Assembly (NCBI GenBank): GCA_020850945.1
Contig: JADZDR010000066.1
Span: forward strand, 1-53,385
DNA length: 53,385 nt
Source of the DNA: Acidimicrobiia bacterium
GTDB taxonomy: Bacteria > Actinomycetota > Acidimicrobiia > UBA2766
Direction of reading: 5' to 3'
Positions 49,601-53,385 of the stretch are shown here, one piece after another (position 1 is the first letter of the stretch; every line of letters starts with the position of its first letter). The translations under genes were made by a program, and so were the position numbers. A model generated the notes under the pieces. It had not been told where the DNA came from. It saw only the letters and a program-made list of their open reading frames with translations, and did no database searches.

Positions 49601-51367
49601 GTGCCAGAGCAGACGGCACAGCTCCTCGGCAACAGATACCGGCTGCTGGATCCGATCGCCAAAGGTGGCATGGCGGTCGTGTGGCGGGCCAGAGACGAGC
49701 GGCTCGACAGGGCCGTCGCCGTCAAGGTCCTCCACACGCGTCTGGCAGCCGACGAGAACTTTCGAGAACGCTTCCGCCGCGAAGCGGTGGCTGCCGCGTC
49801 CTTCAACCATCCGAACATCGTCACCGTCTTCGACACCGGGGAGGAAGGCGACACCCATTACATCGTGATGGAGCTCGTCGAGGGACCGAGCCTCTCCCGA
49901 CTCCTGGGCCCGAAGGGCACGCTGACCCCACCCGAATGCGTGACCCTCCTTCGCTCCGTCCTCTCCGCTCTCGCCTACTCGCACGAGCGCGGTGTCATCC
50001 ACCGCGACATGAAGCCGGCCAACATCCTCATCGCACCCAAACCGGCGCCCGGCGTCGTGAAGGTGGGTGACTTCGGCATCGCCCGCGCCCTCGCTGCCAA
50101 GGAGCTCACCGCGACCGGGGCGATCATCGGTACGGCGTCCTATCTCTCGCCTGAGCAGGCCGAGGGGAAGAAGGTGGATCACCGCGCCGATCTCTATTCG
50201 CTCGCCTGTGTGGCATACCGGTGCCTCACAGGACGTCTTCCGTGGACGGCCGACACCGAGGTGGGCGTGGCCCTTGCCCGCACGCTGCGCCCACCGGAGG
50301 CGCTCCGCCCGCTGTGCCCCCAGGCGCCGCGTCGCCTCATCCACGTCGTCGAAGCCGCCCTGGCCCGTGATCCTGCCGCCCGCTATCAGAGCGCAGCCGA
50401 GATGGCCGCGGCCCTCGGCAACATGCGGGGCGCCCACATCGCCGTCACGCGACGGTCCGCGTCGGAGGCTGCCGACTCGCGGTCGACTCCGCGTTCGGCC
50501 GGCCGCGCGACTCCGGTTTCACCCCCTGTCTCGGCGCTGCCGCCGCCCGAGGCGCCTCCTGAGGGCCGGGGGGCGCAGGCAGTGCACATCGGCGAGCTTC
50601 CCCGAGCCCGGGGCGCTGATCCCGGGCGGCGCACCCAGCGCACACCGTCCGAGCCGGGTGGACCACCCGCCTCGATCACACCTGGCCGCCCGCCTTCGAG
50701 GCGGCATGCTGCGCCGGCACGGGAGCCCGACCCTGCACAGCGCCGGCGTGCCATCTCACGCGAGCGGGCGGCACGTCAGGCACGTCGACGACAACGCGCC
50801 CGGCATGTGACTCTGGCGGCCGTGGCCGTGGGTTTCGTCCTCGTCGTGATCGTCCTCGCCCTCCCCACGGCGCGACGAGACGAAGTACCTCCCACGACCG
50901 TGCCGGCTGCGCCTGTGAGCGTCGTGGAGACATTCGACTTCGATCCACAGGGGGACGAAGCCGAGAATCCGCGGACGATGGCCGACGCGACCGACGGGGA
51001 TACCTCGACCGCCTGGAAGACGGAGCGCTACAACACACGGGACTTCGGCGGGCTCAAGGAGGGGGTCGGCCTCGGCTTCGACCTCGGCCAGAGCATGGCT
51101 CCGCGCGAGGTCACCGTCACAGTGACCCCGGGTACGAGCTTCGAGTTGAGGACCTCCGCCGACCCCGACGCCGAGTTGGACGGATGGGAGGTCGTTCCCG
51201 GATCCGAGCGTGCGGAGGTCGACCGGGCGGCACCGGGCGAGCCGGCCGTGGTCGCCGTCGACACCGGTGGCACGTCTGCCCGCTATTGGCTCCTTTGGAT
51301 CACACGACTCGGTTCCACGTCGTCCTGCTGCTCGACCGAGGTCTTCGACGTTGCCTTCGGCCCCTGA
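49601..51367 (+). CDS. Membrane Ser/Thr protein kinase with extracellular discoidin-like domain
   Basis: The 588-residue Hanks-type kinase has a full set of catalytic residues: Gly loop IAKGGMAVVW (19-28), Lys42 in AVAVKV, HRDMKPAN (134-141, Asp136), DFG (157-159) and GTASYLSPEQ. The kinase domain ends near 275, then come about 125 disordered, Arg/Pro-rich residues and one helix (VGFVLVVIVLALP, about 412-424). An extracellular domain (about 440-588) with DGDTSTAWKTERY and a beta-sandwich look resembles the carbohydrate-binding end of mycobacterial MviN. The GTG at 49601 has GGAGG upstream. It probably senses wall or lipid-linked sugars and phosphorylates envelope or sigma partners. Confidence 0.88.
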   Translation: MPEQTAQLLGNRYRLLDPIAKGGMAVVWRARDERLDRAVAVKVLHTRLAADENFRERFRREAVAAASFNHPNIVTVFDTGEEGDTHYIVMELVEGPSLSRLLGPKGTLTPPECVTLLRSVLSALAYSHERGVIHRDMKPANILIAPKPAPGVVKVGDFGIARALAAKELTATGAIIGTASYLSPEQAEGKKVDHRADLYSLACVAYRCLTGRLPWTADTEVGVALARTLRPPEALRPLCPQAPRRLIHVVEAALARDPAARYQSAAEMAAALGNMRGAHIAVTRRSASEAADSRSTPRSAGRATPVSPPVSALPPPEAPPEGRGAQAVHIGELPRARGADPGRRTQRTPSEPGGPPASITPGRPPSRRHAAPAREPDPAQRRRAISRERAARQARRRQRARHVTLAAVAVGFVLVVIVLALPTARRDEVPPTTVPAAPVSVVETFDFDPQGDEAENPRTMADATDGDTSTAWKTERYNTRDFGGLKEGVGLGFDLGQSMAPREVTVTVTPGTSFELRTSADPDAELDGWEVVPGSERAEVDRAAPGEPAVVAVDTGGTSARYWLLWITRLGSTSSCCSTEVFDVAFGP

Positions 51368-51953
51368 GACCCGGGACGATACGGCCCTGGTCGCGGCCTG
51401 CGTGGACGGTGATCGGGATGCCTTCGCCGCCCTGTACCGACGCCACCGTGACCGCACCTTTCGCCTTGCGCTCTCGGTCACCGGCGACCGGGAGGTCGCG
51501 GCAGACGTCACACAGGACGTCTTCCTCAAGTTGCAAGACCGACTCGCCGCTTTCGAGGGACGCGCCCGCTTCACAACCTGGTTGCACCGCATCGTCGTGA
51601 ATGCCTGCCACGACACCCTGCGCAAGCGCAAGCCCACCCCCATACCCGACGACTTGGAGGACATCGCAGCCGTGGAGTCGGGCACCTCGGAGGTGAACGA
51701 CCGCCTCGCCGTCGTGGCCGCCCTCGCGGACCTCTCCGAGGACTTCCGCGTGGTCGTCGTGCTTCACGACCTCTACGACCACCGATACGAGGAGATCGCG
51801 GGCATCCTCGATATCCCGCTCGGGACGGTGAAGTCGCGGCTCGCCCGCGCGCGACTTCGCCTCGCCGAACTGCTACGCGACCCGCCACGCGAAGAGGAGG
51901 TCGGGAACAATCCGGCCCCACGGGAACGTCGCACTCCTAGGACGAAGCCATGA
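51351..51953 (+). CDS. ECF-type RNA polymerase sigma factor (SigM-like)
   Basis: The 200-residue sigma-70 family group 4 factor has region 2 with DRDAFAALYRRHRDRTFRLAL and VTQDVFLKLQDRL (about 18-70), and region 4 with SEDFRVVVVLHDLYDHRYEEIAGILDIPLGTVKSRLARARLRL (split here as two helices, about 125-170). It directs transcription in response to envelope stress. The TTG at 51351 overlaps the kinase stop by 17 bp and has CGAGG ten bases upstream; no better start keeps region 2 complete. The stop overlaps the anti-sigma ATG (ATGA, 51950-51953). Confidence 0.92.
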   Translation: MPSAPETRDDTALVAACVDGDRDAFAALYRRHRDRTFRLALSVTGDREVAADVTQDVFLKLQDRLAAFEGRARFTTWLHRIVVNACHDTLRKRKPTPIPDDLEDIAAVESGTSEVNDRLAVVAALADLSEDFRVVVVLHDLYDHRYEEIAGILDIPLGTVKSRLARARLRLAELLRDPPREEEVGNNPAPRERRTPRTKP

Positions 51954-52798
51954 CCGACGACTCACCCCTCGATATGAGCGACGACGACCTGGTCGACCTG
52001 CTGTCTGCGTGGCTTGACGATGAGCTCGAAGCTCCGACCCGGGACCGTGTCGACGAGATCCTCTCGTCGACACCCCGCGCGCGTGATCTCCTCGCCTCCC
52101 TGACCGCGGGGCGGGATGCCATGCGACGATTCGCGCGGGCCGACGAGTCGTCCCCCACGCAGCTCGAGGTGGCGCGTCTCGACCGGGCGGTCCTCGGAAC
52201 CACCCGTGACCGCCTTCCGCACCGGGCGAGCCCCTCGAAGCGGGGTCGTTCCCCTGCCCCGTACTTCGCCGTCGCGGCCGTCATCGCCATAGCCCTCATG
52301 ACCGGCATCGTCGTTCTCACCCGTTCGATGTCTCAGCAGACCGCGGACTCGGTTGCGGGCACCGCCGTAGACGAGAGACCGGAGGAGGAGGCGGTCGGCG
52401 CCCCCGAGATGTCGGGTGAAGGGGGATCGGCCACCGACATGAGCGCGAGTGGGTTCTTCGTCTCCGGGATCGCCGCCGCCGGGCAGGAGGACCTCACGCA
52501 GTTGCTCGCAGCACAGACGTTCGCCGCGACATCCGATGCTGCCGGGGCACCCGCTTCCACGGACCCCGCGTCATCTCCTGAAGAGGGTCTGCTGCGGGCG
52601 GCCGCCGGGCTCGACGGTTTCGAGGACCTTGCGTCGTGTCTCGACGCTGCCGAGGCCTCGATCGTGCCGCGACGCGTCGACACGGGCACGTGGCAGGGGG
52701 CCGAGGTCTACTTCGTGAGCGGCGTGGACGCGGCGGGTGCACCGGCCGTGGTCGTGGTGGCTCGGCCGGATTGCACGGCCCTCCTGACCGTCCGGTGA
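51950..52798 (+). CDS. Membrane anti-sigma factor
   Basis: The 282-residue single-pass protein has a cytoplasmic N-terminus of about 100 residues with the anti-sigma-like opening SDDDLVDLLSAWLDDELEAPTRDRVDEIL (in two short helices), then one helix (about 104-124). An Ala/Ser-rich extracytoplasmic region and a small folded C-terminal domain (about 210-282) end it. The zinc-binding His-x3-Cys-x2-Cys motif of ZAS anti-sigmas is absent. The ATGA overlap with the sigma gene shows they are made together. The outer domain would relay a signal to release sigma. Identification rests on position and layout. Confidence 0.82.
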   Translation: MTDDSPLDMSDDDLVDLLSAWLDDELEAPTRDRVDEILSSTPRARDLLASLTAGRDAMRRFARADESSPTQLEVARLDRAVLGTTRDRLPHRASPSKRGRSPAPYFAVAAVIAIALMTGIVVLTRSMSQQTADSVAGTAVDERPEEEAVGAPEMSGEGGSATDMSASGFFVSGIAAAGQEDLTQLLAAQTFAATSDAAGAPASTDPASSPEEGLLRAAAGLDGFEDLASCLDAAEASIVPRRVDTGTWQGAEVYFVSGVDAAGAPAVVVVARPDCTALLTVR

Positions 52799-52867
52799 GG
52801 GCAGCGGGAGTGTGCTCTCGTACCCACGAGCCTGCGGCTCTGTCGTCGCGCCATGCGCGGCAGGTGT

Positions 52868-52896
52868 TTGGCGCAAGGGTCTCGTTCCGGTAGAAA
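52868..52896 (+). promoter_or_regulatory. Promoter TTGGCG-N17-TAGAAA
   Basis: A -35-like TTGGCG (52868-52873) and -10-like TAGAAA (52891-52896) with an ideal 17-bp spacer lie in the 139-bp gap after the anti-sigma gene. Transcription would start near 52903 and run into the last gene of the window. It is the clearest two-box promoter in the window. Confidence 0.55.
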
Positions 52897-52937
52897 TGTG
52901 CGGGGCCGCGGGCGGAAACGGGGTCCATGCGGATCTC

Positions 52938-53385
52938 GTGTCAGCGCCGAATCACGTGGAGATCATGACCGAGCGCGCCAGCGATCCTCCGCCCGGGAAC
53001 GGGTCCATCCGAGCTCCCCAGATCGGATCCGACGTCAGCGCGGACGAGGTGTCCGTGGAGGATCTCCTTCCGTCCGTCATGACCGCTGACGACCTCGACC
53101 TGAACGAGGATCCGACGCTCGACCTCACGCCTGTGGGCGTGGCGGGAAGGCGGCAGGCGGACCAGGCACTTCGCCACCCGCCCCGACCCGCTGCCGGGCC
53201 CTCAGCTTCCTCACCAGCAGGCAAGGTCCTGCGTACGGTCGTGATCGGGCCCGAAGGCGGCCTCCGGGCATCCATGGAGCGCGGTCCCGCTGCAGGCGAC
53301 CCCGGGGACGGAGGTGGGGGGCCACCCCCACCCGAACCGGGCACACCACCACCCACTCCCCCCACCACACCACCATCACCCCCAC
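52938..53385 (+). CDS. Acidic, proline-rich protein, 5' part only (runs off the window)
   Basis: The frame is open from GTG 52938 to the last base with no stop. ATG 52965, with a close GGAG, is the alternative start. The visible 149 residues have no helix-like hydrophobic stretch. They contain an acidic block (EDLLPSVMTADDLDLNEDP, about 40-60), then Ala/Pro/Arg-rich sequence and a run of Gly then Pro/Thr at the end (GGGGPPPPEPGTPPPTPP). I recognise no family. In many actinobacteria this place near murJ and the sigma gene is followed by trxB; nothing here supports that. It is likely an intrinsically disordered N-terminus. Confidence 0.6.
   Translation, partial: MSAPNHVEIMTERASDPPPGNGSIRAPQIGSDVSADEVSVEDLLPSVMTADDLDLNEDPTLDLTPVGVAGRRQADQALRHPPRPAAGPSASSPAGKVLRTVVIGPEGGLRASMERGPAAGDPGDGGGGPPPPEPGTPPPTPPTTPPSPP

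Noticed and set aside
1-53385. CRISPR array, rRNA or tRNA genes
   Set aside because: No regularly spaced repeats of 24-40 bp, no rRNA-like segments, and no cloverleaf with GTTC-loop in the intergenic gaps that I inspected.

Overview
The window is a 53.4 kb piece of a very GC-rich bacterial chromosome. It appears to come from an actinomycete-type organism (Actinomycetota), possibly class Acidimicrobiia. Supporting signs are the split PurS/PurQ/PurL enzyme, a BldC-type regulator, the gene order GNAT - large exported protein - murJ - Ser/Thr kinase - ECF sigma - anti-sigma found near the replication origin in many actinobacteria, many GTG starts, and -10 hexamers lying only 6-7 nt before some start codons. 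The class is inferred from gene content, not computed. The left end lies beside a 21-bp perfect palindrome and the right end is proline-codon low-complexity DNA inside an open gene, so this may be a complete assembly contig.

Region 1 (87-4316) is the purine operon purC, purS, purQ, purL. purS/purQ and purQ/purL are coupled by GTGA overlaps. purF lies 11.5 kb away (15785-17272) on the opposite strand.

Region 2 (4327-26842) is a glycan/exopolysaccharide locus wrapped around purF. Its left half holds an acyltransferase-3 membrane protein, two GT2 glycosyltransferases, an FAD-dependent UDP-galactopyranose-mutase-like oxidoreductase, a GT-C-like membrane glycosyltransferase, a hybrid sensor-kinase gene with a receiver-only regulator, a GT4 glycosyltransferase and a zinc-ribbon methyltransferase. 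Its right half is a compact operon (17385-24948): a priming sugar-phosphate transferase, two paralogous Wzz-like proteins, a 917-residue protein joining a GT4-like domain to an O-antigen-polymerase-like membrane domain, and a membrane-anchored clan-A-like glycoside hydrolase. Two nucleotide-sugar reductase/epimerase genes follow on the other strand. This operon is the best candidate for an undescribed system.

Region 3 (27029-33103) is housekeeping and catabolic: an LhgO-like 2-hydroxyglutarate oxidase, an orphan ParA ATPase with a small zinc-ribbon partner, and a HyuA/HyuB hydantoinase/oxoprolinase pair. Region 4 (33104-33956) is a scar: a gene lacking its 5' end beside repeats and the first codons of an IS21-type istA. 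Region 5 (33957-37045) is a molybdate ABC transporter operon (modA, modB, modC) headed by a regulator that combines a BldC/MerR-type HTH with a Mop (TOBE) domain.

Region 6 (37199-43175) holds trmO, a bldC-like gene, a lipoprotein, an SDR, an HdeD-like membrane protein, the CCA-adding enzyme and a PilT ATPase. Region 7 (43315-53385) holds a histone-deacetylase-like amidohydrolase and the envelope/stress cluster: GNAT, DUF6049-like exported protein, MurJ, a small membrane protein, a membrane Ser/Thr kinase with an extracellular domain, an ECF sigma factor and a membrane anti-sigma factor. It ends in an incomplete acidic/proline-rich gene with its own recognisable promoter.
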